Assembly: GCF_003633685.1 (NCBI RefSeq)
Contig: NZ_RBKT01000001.1
Span: forward strand, 6,262,001-6,326,000
Reading direction: 5' to 3'
DNA from: Micromonospora pisi
GTDB taxonomy: Bacteria; Actinomycetota; Actinomycetes; Mycobacteriales; Micromonosporaceae
DNA: 64,000 bases
Each line of letters begins with the position of its first letter. The stretch's first letter is position 1. Both the position numbers and the translations under genes were made by a program. This document shows positions 8,434 through 17,367 of this stretch, in pieces. The notes beneath the pieces are model-generated. The model was not told where the DNA came from. It saw only the letters and a list, made by a program, of their open reading frames with translations, and searched no databases.

Positions 8434-9227
8434 CCGGCGGTGGTGGCGGTCATGCGCCTGGTCGTCTTGCCGGGCCGCGTCGGGAACAGCAGCAGCGCCG
8501 CGTAGTAGACGATCGCGGTCACCGCGATCACCCCGGCCGTGGCCAGCCACCCCATGGCCGAAGTGCCGAGGGAATCGAGGCACCCGAGCGCCTCGCCGAG
8601 AGCCGAGTGGGAGGCGTACGCGGCACCGGCCAGCGGGACGGCGACGACCAGACCTGTCGCCGCCGTGACTGTTGTCGCCGAACGTCGCCGGTAGTCCTCG
8701 GCGGCGGCGGTGGTGGTGTCGACGAGTGGACGCGTCACGATCCGACGCATGACCGCCAGCGCCACCACGACCGCTACCGCGACCGTGGCCAGGATCGGGA
8801 TGCCGTAGTACCAGCCCGGCCACGGCCCGGCCTGGAGCAGCCCGTCCGCCCCGACACAACTGATGTGTCGGCCGTCGTCGGGTCCGCTGGACATCGTGTC
8901 AGGGTTGATCGGGCGGGAGCCGGGCGTGGAGGCTTCGTTCGTGGCTACGAGCATGACCACCAGGGCGCAGAGGAGCCCGAACACGCCGGCTGCCGGCCAC
9001 GGTGGGACGTAGTCCCGGACCCGGCGGCGTACAAGACTCGCGGTCCGTACACCGTCGGCCAGCGGTAGCGGTGTGGTCCGCTCGCCGAGCAGGATTCCGG
9101 TCAGCAGGATCAGGCCGAACGCGAGTGTGGCGATCAGGCGCCCCACCTCGGACGTCCAGGCCAGGGCCGCCGCTACGACGAGCCCCACGATCAGACCGGC
9201 GAGATGTGGGAGCCTCGTGCGGAGCAT
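8430..9227 (-). CDS. Multi-pass membrane protein, function unknown
   Basis: This 265-residue protein has about six predicted membrane segments: two near the N-terminus, one at residues 80-95 and three in the second half. An extracytoplasmic loop with one Cys (HISCVGADG) may pair with Cys in EALGCLDSLG. AGGAGG precedes the ATG at 9227. It is divergent from a small winged-helix regulator gene, an arrangement common for PF13601 regulators and their neighbouring membrane proteins, so local control is likely. It is the first gene of a pair with the 38-residue protein. Confidence 0.7.
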   Translation of the reverse strand: MLRTRLPHLAGLIVGLVVAAALAWTSEVGRLIATLAFGLILLTGILLGERTTPLPLADGVRTASLVRRRVRDYVPPWPAAGVFGLLCALVVMLVATNEASTPGSRPINPDTMSSGPDDGRHISCVGADGLLQAGPWPGWYYGIPILATVAVAVVVALAVMRRIVTRPLVDTTTAAAEDYRRRSATTVTAATGLVVAVPLAGAAYASHSALGEALGCLDSLGTSAMGWLATAGVIAVTAIVYYAALLLFPTRPGKTTRRMTATTAG

Positions 9228-9338
9228 CGCGCCCTCCTCGCTTGTATCAACGCCTACGGTGTCTTCTTCGCCATGATCATCATGGTGGGGGCCCCGCCGG
9301 TCGTCGGCGCGTTACGCCGAAGGGATCGGCCGGGGACA

Positions 9339-9650
9339 GTGGTGATATCCGAACCCGCGCCGAATCCCATCATCCACACCACCACCCGGCTGGCGATCAT
9401 GGCGACACTGGCCGCCGTCGAGGAGATGGACTTCAGCACCGTCAGGGATGCCGCCGAGGTCAGTGACTCCGTCCTGTCGAAGCAGGCCGCCGCGCTGGAG
9501 TCGGCGGGCTACCTCAGCATCAGGAAGGGCCACGTCGGTCGCCGTCCGCGTACCTGGCTGTCGCTCACGCCCGGCGGCCGCACCGCCCTCCGATCACATA
9601 CAGCCGCTCTCCAACGCATCCTCAGCAGGGCCGAACGCCCGGACGAATGA
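9339..9650 (+). CDS. Winged-helix transcriptional regulator (PF13601-like)
   Basis: The protein has about 103 residues. TTRLAIMATLAAVEEMDFSTVRDAAEVSDSVLS and the following helix-wing (IRKGHVGRRPRTWLSLTPGGR) form the compact winged helix-turn-helix typical of this family. The start is uncertain: GTG at 9339 or 9342 fits the usual family N-terminus, although the frame stays open to 9204. It is divergent from the membrane-protein gene at 9227, which it probably controls. Confidence 0.75.
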   Translation: MVISEPAPNPIIHTTTRLAIMATLAAVEEMDFSTVRDAAEVSDSVLSKQAAALESAGYLSIRKGHVGRRPRTWLSLTPGGRTALRSHTAALQRILSRAERPDE

Positions 9651-9756
9651 CGCCCCGAAGCACCTGCGAAGATCCGGAATCTTGGAAGCAGAACGTCGCT
9701 CCTACGTCGGTGGATTTCCAAGATCTCGAATTCTTGGCCCGCTTGTTGACCGGGGC

Positions 9757-9791
9757 GGGGTGCCGTGCCACCGCACGAGACACGGCACCCC
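9757..9791. terminator. Terminator between convergent genes
   Basis: GGGGTGCCGTG (9757-9767) pairs perfectly with 9781-9791 around a 13-base loop, between the regulator and rhaB 3' ends. A second small CCCGCGGG hairpin follows at about 9801-9823. Confidence 0.6.
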
Positions 9792-9828
9792 CTTTCCGAA
9801 CCCGCGGGCACCCCTCCCGCGGGGGTCC

Positions 9829-11319
9829 TCAGCCGGACCGGCCGATCCGCTCCGCCGCCGCCCGCCAGGCCGCCTCGGCGCCCGGTGTCGGACGGTACGT
9901 CCGCAGCGCCCCGTCGCGGCGGGTCAGCGCCCGCAGCTCGGTCAACCCACCATCCAGTACGCCCAACGCCCGCGCCTGCACCAGTGCGTTGCCGATCGCG
10001 GTCGCCTCGACCGGTCCGGCCACCACCGGCAGCCCACAGGCATCGGCGGTGAGTTGGCAGAGCAGTTCGTTGCGGGCACCCCCGCCGACGATGTGCACCA
10101 CCTCGACATCGCGTCCGGCCAGTTCCCGCGCCTGCCGTACCGCGGCCCGGTGGGCGAGCGCCAGACTGTCCACGATGCACCGCACCAGCGCCGCCGGGTC
10201 GGCCGGCGCCGGCTGTCCCAACCGTACGCAGGCCTTCGCCAGCCGGGTCGGCATGTCACCCGGCGGCAGGAACTCGGGGTCGTCGGGGTCGACCACGGCG
10301 GCCAGCCCCGGCCGGCGGGCGGCCTCGGCCAGCAGTTCGGGCAACTCCAGCGTCAATCCACCGGCCCGCCAGGTACGCAGCGACTCCTGCAACAGCCAGA
10401 GTCCCATCACGTTACGCAGGTAGCGGATCGTGCCGTCGACCCCGGCCTCGTTGCTGAAATTGGCCGCCCGGCTGGCGGGGGAAAGGACCGGTGCGGTCAG
10501 CTCCAGCCCGACCAGCGACCAGGTACCGCAGGAGATGAAGGCGAACCGGTCGTGTGCGGCCGGCACCGCGACCACCGCCGAGGCGGTGTCGTGCGATCCG
10601 ACGGCGGTCACCGGCACCGGCCAGGTCGCGCCGATCGCCGTACCGATCTCCGGCAGCAGGTCCCCGGCGGCGTCGCCGGGGCGGCGCAGCGGGCCGAAGA
10701 TCCGTGCCGGCAGCCCGGCCTGTGCGATCAGCTCGGTCGACCACTCCCGGGTGCGTACGTCGAGCAGTTGGGTGGTGGAGGCGTTGGTGACCTCGCTGCC
10801 CGCCACCCCCGTCAGCCAGTACGAGAGCAGGTCCGGGACGAGCAGCATCCGCTGCGCCGCCGCCAGCGCGGATGTGCCGAGCGCGGCGGTGAGCTGGAAC
10901 AACGTGTTGAACGGCAGCAGTTGCAGCCCGGTCGTCTGGTAGAGCCGCTGCGCGCCGAGCGCCCCGACCACCCGTTCCGGGACACCGTCGGTGCGCGGGT
11001 CGCGGTAGTGCACCGGGTTGCCGAGCAGTGCACCGCCCGCGTCGAGCAGGCCGTAGTCGACCGCCCAGGAGTCGATTCCGATGCTCGCCAGGTCGGGGCG
11101 GCGGGCCACCGCGGCCCGCAGCCCCGCCAGCGTCTCGGTGTGCAGCCGCAACGCGTCCCAGTAGAGCGCGTCGGGCAGCCGTACCGGGCCGTTGTCGAAC
11201 CGGTGCGCCTCGGTCAGGGTGAGCCGTTCCCGGTCCACCTCGGCGAGCATCACCCGTCCGCTGGACGCGCCGAGGTCGACGGCGGCGACCGCCGCCGACC
11301 TCGGAGCACTGCCGTTCAT
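9829..11319 (-). CDS. rhaB: Rhamnulokinase
   Basis: This 496-residue kinase of the FGGY family phosphorylates L-rhamnulose with ATP to rhamnulose 1-phosphate. The N-terminal phosphate loop is AAVDLGASSGRVML. The substrate side shows GIDSWAVDYGLLD and THYRDPRTDG-type residues (VHYRDPRTDG). The C-terminal ATPase part has SCGTWSLVGLE and VHIVGGGARNELLCQL. The length is normal. It lies last in the minus-strand rhaM-rhaI-aldolase-rhaB series, 35 bases after the aldolase gene, and completes the pathway. Confidence 0.93.
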   Translation of the reverse strand: MNGSAPRSAAVAAVDLGASSGRVMLAEVDRERLTLTEAHRFDNGPVRLPDALYWDALRLHTETLAGLRAAVARRPDLASIGIDSWAVDYGLLDAGGALLGNPVHYRDPRTDGVPERVVGALGAQRLYQTTGLQLLPFNTLFQLTAALGTSALAAAQRMLLVPDLLSYWLTGVAGSEVTNASTTQLLDVRTREWSTELIAQAGLPARIFGPLRRPGDAAGDLLPEIGTAIGATWPVPVTAVGSHDTASAVVAVPAAHDRFAFISCGTWSLVGLELTAPVLSPASRAANFSNEAGVDGTIRYLRNVMGLWLLQESLRTWRAGGLTLELPELLAEAARRPGLAAVVDPDDPEFLPPGDMPTRLAKACVRLGQPAPADPAALVRCIVDSLALAHRAAVRQARELAGRDVEVVHIVGGGARNELLCQLTADACGLPVVAGPVEATAIGNALVQARALGVLDGGLTELRALTRRDGALRTYRPTPGAEAAWRAAAERIGRSG

Positions 11320-11354
11320 CGTGGACAGCCTGTCATCTGACCCATGTCGTCGAC

Positions 11355-13394
11355 TCAGCGCAGGAAGGCCGCGGCCACGCCGGCGTCGACGGGCACGTGC
11401 AGTCCGGTGGTGTGCGACAGGTCCCCGCCGGTGAGCGCGAAGACCGCGTTCGCCACGTGCTCCGGCAGCACCTCCCGCTTGAGCAGGGTGCGCTGGGCGT
11501 AGTAGGCACCCAACTCCTCCTCGGGTACGCCGTACACGGCCGCCCGCTTGGCACCCCAACCGCCGGCGAAGATGCCCGAACCCCGGACCACGCCGTCCGG
11601 GTTGACCCCGTTGACCCGGATCCCGTACGGGCCCAGTTCGGCGGCGAGCAGCCGGACCTGGTGCGCCTGGTCCGCCTTGGCCGAGCCGTACGCGACGTTG
11701 TTCGGGCCGGCGAAGACGGCGTTCTTGCTGACGATGTAGACGATGTCGCCGCCGGTGCCCTGGTCGATCAGCAGCTTCGCGGCGGCCCGGGAGACCAGGA
11801 ACGACCCCTTCGCCATCACGTCGTGCTGCAGGTCCCAGTCGGCCTCGGTGGTTTCCAGCAGCGACTTCGACACCGACAGCCCGGCGTTGTTGACGATCAG
11901 GTCGACCCCGCCGAAGGCGAGCGCGGCCTCGGCGAACGCGGCATCGATCGCGGCGGAGTCGGTGACGTCCACGGTCACCGGCACCGCCCGGTCCGCGTTG
12001 CCGATCTCGGCCGCGACCGTGGCCGCGGCGGTGGCGTCCCGGTCGGCGACGACCACTGCCGCGCCCTCGGCGCCGAGCCGGCGGGCGATCGCCGCCCCGA
12101 TCCCGGAACCGCCGCCGGTGACCAGCGCGACCCGGCCGGCGAGCGGCTTCGGTGCCGGCAGCCGGCGCAGCTTCGCCTCTTCGAGCAGCCAGTACTCGAT
12201 CCGGAACTTCTCCGACTCGTCGATCGGGGCGTACGTCGACACCGCTTCGGCGCCGCGCATCACGTTGACCGCGTTGAGGTAGTACTCGGCGGCGACCCGG
12301 GCGGTCTGCTTGTCCTTGCCGAAGCTGAACATGCCGACCCCGGGGACCAGCACGATCGCCGGGTCGGCGCCCCGGATGGCGGGGGAGTCGGCGGTCGCGT
12401 ACCGGTCGTAGTAGGCCTGGTAGTCCCTGCGGTACGCGTCGTGCAGCTCGCGTAGCCGGGCCACCGCCTCGTCGACCGGTGCGTCCGCCGGCAGGTCCAG
12501 CACCAGCGGCCGGACCTTGGTGCGCAGGAAGTGGTCCGGGCAGGAGGTGCCGAGCGCGGCGAGCCGGGGGTGTTCGGCGCGGGCCAGGAAGTCCAGCACC
12601 GCCTCGTCGTCGCTGAAGTGCCCGACCTGTCGGACGTCGGTGCTGGCCAGGCCCCGGATCACCGAGGCCAGCGCGGCGGCCTTGGCCCGTCGCCGGTCGG
12701 CCGGCAGCGCCTCGTACCCGGGCAGCACCGGGCCGAACGGCTCGGGCCGACCGTGTTCGGCCAGGAACCGCTCGGCGGTCGCGATGATCTCCAGCGAGCG
12801 GGCCTCGCACTCCTCGCTGGTGGCGCCCCAGGCGGTGATGCCGTGGCCGCCGAGGATGACGCCGATCGCCTGCGGGTTCTCCTTGGCCAGGGTGGCGATG
12901 TCCAGGCCGAGTTGGAAACCGGGGCGGCGCCACGGCACCCAGAGCACGCGGTCGCCGAAGCAGCGGCGGGTGAGTTCCTCCCCGTCGGCGGCGGTGGCGA
13001 GCGCGATCCCGGCGTCGGGGTGCAGGTGGTCGACGTGGGCGACGTCGACCAGGCCGTGCATGGCGGTGTCGATCGAGGGTGCGGCCCCGCCCTTGCCGTG
13101 CAGGCAGAAGTCGAACGCGGCGACCATCTCGTCCTCGCGTTCGACGCCGGGGTAGACGTCGACGAGGGCCCGGAGCCGGTCCAGCCGCAGCACCGCCAAC
13201 CCGGCCTCGGTGAGGGTGCCGATGTCGCCACCGGAGCCCTTCACCCACATCAGCTCGACGGGTTTGCCGGTGACCGGGTCGTCGCCGCTGGCCTTGACCG
13301 AGACGTTGCCGCCGCCGAAGTTGGTGTTGCGCCGGTCGGCGCCGATCCGGTGACTGCGCCCGAGCAGCGCGGTCACCTCCGGATGCGTACCCAT
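11355..13394 (-). CDS. Bifunctional rhamnulose-1-phosphate aldolase / short-chain dehydrogenase
   Basis: This protein of about 679 residues fuses a class II aldolase/adducin-like domain with a short-chain dehydrogenase. The first half carries the zinc histidines (VDHLHPDAG, GGHGITAWG). The second half starts at VALVTGGGSGIGAA and has the YGSAKADQ catalytic Tyr-Lys. Known fusions of this type split rhamnulose 1-phosphate to dihydroxyacetone phosphate and L-lactaldehyde, then oxidise the aldehyde to lactate. The start is ambiguous. ATG 13394 gives the usual family length, but ATG 13436 and GTG 13445 are in frame and closer to rhaI. Confidence 0.9.
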   Translation of the reverse strand: MGTHPEVTALLGRSHRIGADRRNTNFGGGNVSVKASGDDPVTGKPVELMWVKGSGGDIGTLTEAGLAVLRLDRLRALVDVYPGVEREDEMVAAFDFCLHGKGGAAPSIDTAMHGLVDVAHVDHLHPDAGIALATAADGEELTRRCFGDRVLWVPWRRPGFQLGLDIATLAKENPQAIGVILGGHGITAWGATSEECEARSLEIIATAERFLAEHGRPEPFGPVLPGYEALPADRRRAKAAALASVIRGLASTDVRQVGHFSDDEAVLDFLARAEHPRLAALGTSCPDHFLRTKVRPLVLDLPADAPVDEAVARLRELHDAYRRDYQAYYDRYATADSPAIRGADPAIVLVPGVGMFSFGKDKQTARVAAEYYLNAVNVMRGAEAVSTYAPIDESEKFRIEYWLLEEAKLRRLPAPKPLAGRVALVTGGGSGIGAAIARRLGAEGAAVVVADRDATAAATVAAEIGNADRAVPVTVDVTDSAAIDAAFAEAALAFGGVDLIVNNAGLSVSKSLLETTEADWDLQHDVMAKGSFLVSRAAAKLLIDQGTGGDIVYIVSKNAVFAGPNNVAYGSAKADQAHQVRLLAAELGPYGIRVNGVNPDGVVRGSGIFAGGWGAKRAAVYGVPEEELGAYYAQRTLLKREVLPEHVANAVFALTGGDLSHTTGLHVPVDAGVAAAFLR

Positions 13395-13450
13395 GGCTCT
13401 GTTTGGTTTCCCCTCGTGTGTGACGTTGACTGCCATCGTGCCCACTGTGC

Positions 13451-14626
13451 TCAGGCGCCCCAGCCGGCCTGCTGACCGCCGACCCGAGCGGTGGCGATCT
13501 TCTCGGCGTAACCGGAGCGGGCGTACGCGGCCATCGGGTCCGGGTCGAGCCCCTGTTCGGCGCGGATCTCCCGCAGCAGCGGCCGGACATCGGTGTTGTA
13601 CGCGTCCATAAGCACCGCGTTCGCGCCGAGTACGTCACCGGCGGCCTGCGCGGCGGCGAGCGCCCCGGCGTCGACCAGCAGCGCCTTCGCGGTCGCCTCC
13701 TGGACGTTGAGCACGGAGCGGATCTGGCCGGGGATCTTCGGCTCGATGTTGTGGCACTGGTCGAGCATGAAGTTCACGCCGGATTCCACCCGCAGCGCGT
13801 CCGCCCGGACGATCTCGTGCATGATCCGGAACAGCTGGAACGGGTCGGCCGCCCCGACCATCAGGTCGTCGTCGGCGTAGAAGCGGGAGTTGAAGTCGAA
13901 CGCGCCGAGCCGTCCCTCGCGCAGCAGGAAGGCCACGATGAACTCGATGTTCGTGCCGGGGGCGTGGTGCCCAGTGTCGATCACCACCTGGGCCCGTTCG
14001 CCGAGCTTCAGGCAGTGCGCGTACGCGGTGCCCCAGTCCGGTACGTCGGTGACGTAGAACGCCGGCTCGAAGAGCTTGTACTCCAGCAGGATCCGCTGGT
14101 GCTCGCCGATCCGCTGGTAGGTGGCGGCGAGTGCCTCGGCGAGCCGGTCCTGCCGGGCCCGGATGTCGTCCTGTCCGGGGTAGTTGGTGCCGTCGGAGAA
14201 CCAGAGCTTGAGGTCGCGGGAACCGGTCGCGTCCATGATGTCCACGCACTCGAGCAGGTGGTCGAGGGCCTTGCGCCGGATCCGGGGGTCGGGGTTGGTG
14301 ACACTGCCGAGCCGGTAGTCGTCGTCCTGGAAGACGTTCGCGTTGATCGCGCCGATCCGTACCCCGAGGTCGGCGGCGTACGCGGCGAGCTTGGCGTAGT
14401 CCTCGACCCGGTCCCACGGGATGTGCAGCGAGACGATCGGCGCGATCCCGGTGTACGCGTGCACCTGCGCCGCGTCGGCGATCTTCTCCTCGGGCGTACG
14501 CGGCACGCCGGGCTGGGCGAAGACCTTGAACCGGGTGCCCGAGTTGCCGTACGCCCAGGAGGGCACCTCGATCTGCTGGCCGCGTAGGGCGGCCCGAACC
14601 TCCGGCGAGGCTGCGGTGGCGGTCAC
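13451..14626 (-). CDS. rhaI: L-rhamnose isomerase
   Basis: This 391-residue TIM-barrel isomerase converts L-rhamnose to L-rhamnulose. It belongs to the RhaI type found in actinobacteria and Pseudomonas, not E. coli RhaA. Metal- and substrate-binding segments include LKLWFSDGTNYPGQDD, VIDTGHHAPG and FDFNSRFYADDD. The GTG start at 14626 overlaps the rhaM stop as GTGA and has AGGAG six bases upstream. The aldolase gene follows it. Confidence 0.92.
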   Translation of the reverse strand: MTATAASPEVRAALRGQQIEVPSWAYGNSGTRFKVFAQPGVPRTPEEKIADAAQVHAYTGIAPIVSLHIPWDRVEDYAKLAAYAADLGVRIGAINANVFQDDDYRLGSVTNPDPRIRRKALDHLLECVDIMDATGSRDLKLWFSDGTNYPGQDDIRARQDRLAEALAATYQRIGEHQRILLEYKLFEPAFYVTDVPDWGTAYAHCLKLGERAQVVIDTGHHAPGTNIEFIVAFLLREGRLGAFDFNSRFYADDDLMVGAADPFQLFRIMHEIVRADALRVESGVNFMLDQCHNIEPKIPGQIRSVLNVQEATAKALLVDAGALAAAQAAGDVLGANAVLMDAYNTDVRPLLREIRAEQGLDPDPMAAYARSGYAEKIATARVGGQQAGWGA

Positions 14627-15003
14627 GATAGCTCCTGTGTGGATGCGGAAGCGCGTTCGGTGGAGTCGAGTGCGTCGAGTTGCGCGTCGAGGTCGAAGAT
14701 CTCCTCGAGGACGGTGAATCCCTCGTCCGGGCGGCGCCCGTCGAGCCCTTCGAAGAACGGGGCCATCTCCGCCTGCCACCGGGCGTTGACCTCGGTACGT
14801 TCCATCGCGGCGAGCGACGCGGCCAGGTCCTCGGTCCGGAAGTGCCCGACGAGCAGCCCGTCGGTGTGCAGGTGGAGCGAGTAGTCGTGCCAACCGGCGG
14901 CTCGGAGCGCGGCCAGCATGTCCGGCCAGACGGCGGCGTGCCGCGCGCGGTACTCGGTCAGCCGATCGGGTCTCACCCGTAGGACGAAACAGACTCTCCG
15001 CAC
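14623..15003 (-). CDS. rhaM: L-rhamnose mutarotase
   Basis: This 126-residue protein of the RhaM/DUF718 fold interconverts alpha and beta anomers of L-rhamnose before isomerisation. It starts MRRVCFVLRVRPD and has the family's RARHAAVWPDML and GWHDYSLHLH segments, which supply the active-site His and Tyr. It is the first gene of the rhamnose operon, directly after the LacI-type operator and promoter, and overlaps rhaI by four bases. Confidence 0.9.
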   Translation of the reverse strand: MRRVCFVLRVRPDRLTEYRARHAAVWPDMLAALRAAGWHDYSLHLHTDGLLVGHFRTEDLAASLAAMERTEVNARWQAEMAPFFEGLDGRRPDEGFTVLEEIFDLDAQLDALDSTERASASTQELS

Positions 15004-15019
15004 CGGGCCCCCTTAGTTG

Positions 15020-15031
15020 TGAACCGTTTCA
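15020..15031. promoter_or_regulatory. LacI-family operator of the rhamnose operon
   Basis: TGAACCGTTTCA lies between the predicted transcription start (about 15039 on the minus strand) and rhaM. It matches the sites at 1531, 16166 and 20080 and is the likely target of the LacI regulator encoded at 15092-16126. Confidence 0.7.
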
Positions 15032-15045
15032 AAAAACCCGCTCTC

Positions 15046-15075
15046 AAACTACGAGCGACGGCGCGGGGATGTCAA
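15046..15075 (-). promoter_or_regulatory. Promoter of the rhaM-rhaI-aldolase-rhaB operon
   Basis: Read on the minus strand, TTGACA (15075-15070) and TAGTTT (15051-15046) are 18 bases apart. The operator lies just downstream of the start point. Confidence 0.6.
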
Positions 15076-15091
15076 GGAATGATGCCGGCGG

Positions 15092-16126
15092 TCAGCTCTG
15101 CCGGCGGGTGTACCGGCTCGACTCGCGGACCACCAGCTCCGGCTCGAAGATCACCTGCTGGTGCTGGTGCACGGTCGGGTCGTTCGACTCCTCCAGCATC
15201 AGCGCGGCGGCGGTACGCCCCAGACGCTGACGGGGCTGGCGGACCGAGGAGAGTGGCACCGCCGCGGCGGCGGCGAACTCGATGTCGTCGTACCCGACCA
15301 GGGCGATCTCCTCGGGCACCCGGACCTGTTGCCGGGTCAGCTCCTGCAGCACCCCGAGGGCGAGCAGGTCGTTGGCGCAGAAGACCGCGGTGGCGCGGGC
15401 CGAACGGGGCTGGCCGAGGATCCGGGCGGCGGCGTCCCGACCGGCGGCGACGGTCGGACTGGGGGTGTCGAAGCGGCGCAACTGGTCCTCGTCGAGCCCC
15501 GCCTCGCGCAGCGCGCCCAGTGCGCCCGCGTACCGGTCCCGGACCTGTTCCAAGCGCCACGGTCCACCGACAAAAGCGATCTGCCGGTGTCCGGTCTCGA
15601 CCAGGTGCCGGGCCGCCAGCTCGCCGCCGAGCCGGTCGTCGACCGAGACCGAGCAGACGTCCGGACGGGTCGAGCGCCGGTCCAGCAGGACCACCAGCAC
15701 GCCCCGGTCCCGGAGCCGGACCAGCCGCTCGTTGGCGTCGTCCACCGGCGTGATCAGCACACCCTGGACCCGTTGCTCCTCCAGCAGGTCCAGGTAGGCG
15801 CTCTCGCGTACCGGGTCGCCGTCGCTGTTGCAGAAGATGACCGCCATCCCGGCCGCGCCGGTGGCCTCCTCGACCCCCTTGGCGACGTCGGTGAAGAACG
15901 GGTTCGCCACGTCGAGCACGACCAGGCCGAGCGTGCGTCCCCGGCCCCGGCGCAGTTGGCGGGCCGCGTCGTTGGGCACGAAGCCGAGCTCGCTGATCGC
16001 GGCGAGCACGCGGGTCCGGGTCGACGTCGCGACGATGTCGGGCCGATTGAGCACGTTGGAAACCGTGCCGACCGACACACCCGCGTGGGTGGCCACGTCG
16101 CGGATGCTCACGGCTGGTCCCGCCAC
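15092..16126 (-). CDS. LacI-family transcriptional regulator
   Basis: This 344-residue repressor has an N-terminal helix-turn-helix (SIRDVATHAGVSVGTVSNVLNRP), a hinge helix (NDAARQLRRGRG) and a periplasmic-binding-protein-like effector domain (TLGLVVLDVANPFF to the C-terminus). The GTG start has AAGGAGG seven bases before it. A matching operator, TGAAACGTGTCA, lies 40 bases upstream, so it probably represses itself as well as the rhamnose operon and the transporter genes. The likely inducer is L-rhamnose or a breakdown product. Confidence 0.92.
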   Translation of the reverse strand: MAGPAVSIRDVATHAGVSVGTVSNVLNRPDIVATSTRTRVLAAISELGFVPNDAARQLRRGRGRTLGLVVLDVANPFFTDVAKGVEEATGAAGMAVIFCNSDGDPVRESAYLDLLEEQRVQGVLITPVDDANERLVRLRDRGVLVVLLDRRSTRPDVCSVSVDDRLGGELAARHLVETGHRQIAFVGGPWRLEQVRDRYAGALGALREAGLDEDQLRRFDTPSPTVAAGRDAAARILGQPRSARATAVFCANDLLALGVLQELTRQQVRVPEEIALVGYDDIEFAAAAAVPLSSVRQPRQRLGRTAAALMLEESNDPTVHQHQQVIFEPELVVRESSRYTRRQS

Positions 16127-16165
16127 CGTCGCCTCCTTCTGTCGTCGCCGCTGCCGCGCGGCGAC

Positions 16166-16177
16166 TGAAACGTGTCA
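16166..16177. promoter_or_regulatory. LacI-family operator (autoregulation)
   Basis: TGAAACGTGTCA, one mismatch from a perfect palindrome, lies 40 bases upstream of the LacI gene start. Confidence 0.6.
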
Positions 16178-16353
16178 AGAATAGCGGTGCCCGGTCCGGG
16201 TCCCCGGGGCCCGCCGGTCGCGCGTCGTCGAGCCGTCCCGGGCCCGCCGGTCCCGCGTGGTCGAATCACCTCGCGCGCACCGTTGCGCGTCGTGGCGCCG
16301 ACCCTACCGGCAGCAGCGGCCAGACCGCGCCGGGTAGGGTGACGCCGATCGGG

Positions 16354-16366
16354 GGAAGCGCTTTCC
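16354..16366. promoter_or_regulatory. LacI-type operator before the DUF6807 gene
   Basis: GGAAGCGCTTTCC is nearly palindromic and 57 bases before the start codon. It differs from the TGAAAC-GTTTCA class and may belong to a different LacI-family regulator. Confidence 0.5.
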
Positions 16367-16422
16367 AATTCGTACCGGGTGATCGAACCGAACCAGGTCG
16401 ATCGACCACGAGAGGCGGACCG

Positions 16423-17265
16423 ATGAGCCACGAAACCACCGCGACCCGGCTGCGCGTACGCGGCGAGACCGTCGCCGAGTACGTACCCGAGCCGGACCTC
16501 GACCCGCGCCTGTCTCCCCGGCCGTACCTGCACCCGGTACGCACCCTCGCCGGAGTCACCGTCACCGACATCCTGCCCGAGGACCATCCGCACCACCTCG
16601 GCGTCTCGGTCGCGGTGCAGGACGTCAACCGCTTCAACCTCTGGGGCGGCCGCACCTACGTCCGCGACCAGGGCTACACCTGGCTCGAGGACCACGGCCG
16701 GATCGTGCCGGAGAGCTGGGGCAGGCAGGCCGACAACGGCTTCGGGCAGCGACTGCGCTGGCTCGACCCGTCCGGGCAGACCCTGGCCACCGAGGACCGG
16801 ACCGTCTCCGCCGGTGCCATCGCCGGCCGTGACGACGCCTGGCTGCTCGACTTCGCGTACACCGTGACCGCTCCGGCGGACCGGGACGTGACGTTGGGCA
16901 GCCCGGCCACCAACGGCCGACCGGACGGCGCCGGCTACGGCGGCTTCTTCTGGCGGGCGGCACCGGGCAACACCCGGGTGCTCACCGCCAGCGCCGAAGG
17001 CGAGGAGCAGGTCAACGGGAGCGTCGAGCCGTGGCTGGCGATGGTCGGTCAGCGCACCGACGGTGCCCCGTACACCCTGGTCTTCTCCGGGCTCGGCGAG
17101 GGCGACCAGTGGTTCACCCGGGCCGGTGAGTACCCGGGGGTCTGCATCGCGCTGGCCTACCAGCGCACCCTGACCATCCCGGCCGGCGGTCGGATCAGCC
17201 GCCGGCACCGGGTCGCCGTCGTGGACGGCGCCCTCACCCGTGACCAGTTGGCCGGACTGAGCTGA
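16423..17265 (+). CDS. DUF6807 (PmoA-like) family protein
   Basis: This 280-residue protein has no signal peptide. Recognisable family features are SPRPYLHPVRTLAG, the histidine-rich LPEDHPHHLGVSVAVQDV and FFWRAAPG. Members occur beside sugar oxidoreductase and transport genes in actinobacteria, but their reaction is not established. The ATG at 16423 is preferred (GAGGCGG upstream) over an in-frame ATG at 16339, which would place the operator inside the coding region. It is divergent from the LacI gene. Confidence 0.78.
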   Translation: MSHETTATRLRVRGETVAEYVPEPDLDPRLSPRPYLHPVRTLAGVTVTDILPEDHPHHLGVSVAVQDVNRFNLWGGRTYVRDQGYTWLEDHGRIVPESWGRQADNGFGQRLRWLDPSGQTLATEDRTVSAGAIAGRDDAWLLDFAYTVTAPADRDVTLGSPATNGRPDGAGYGGFFWRAAPGNTRVLTASAEGEEQVNGSVEPWLAMVGQRTDGAPYTLVFSGLGEGDQWFTRAGEYPGVCIALAYQRTLTIPAGGRISRRHRVAVVDGALTRDQLAGLS

Positions 17266-17274
17266 GTCGAGCCC

Positions 17275-17326
17275 GACCCGGCCGGAGCGCGCCCGCACCG
17301 AGGAGGCGGGTGGTTCCGGCCGGGTC
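17275..17326. terminator. Terminator between convergent genes
   Basis: GACCCGGCCGGA (17275-17286) pairs perfectly with 17315-17326; a smaller CCCGC/GCGGG stem can form within the loop. It lies between the DUF6807 and YesL-like gene ends. Confidence 0.6.
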
Positions 17327-17367
17327 AGGTTCACGCCGCCGGTACGACGATGGACCGGCGGGAGCGG

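Noticed and set aside
9829-13638. A single 1,269-residue minus-strand protein.
   Set aside because: Only the last 496 residues (from 11319) have coding character, as rhaB. The rest is a frame shadow of the aldolase/dehydrogenase gene.
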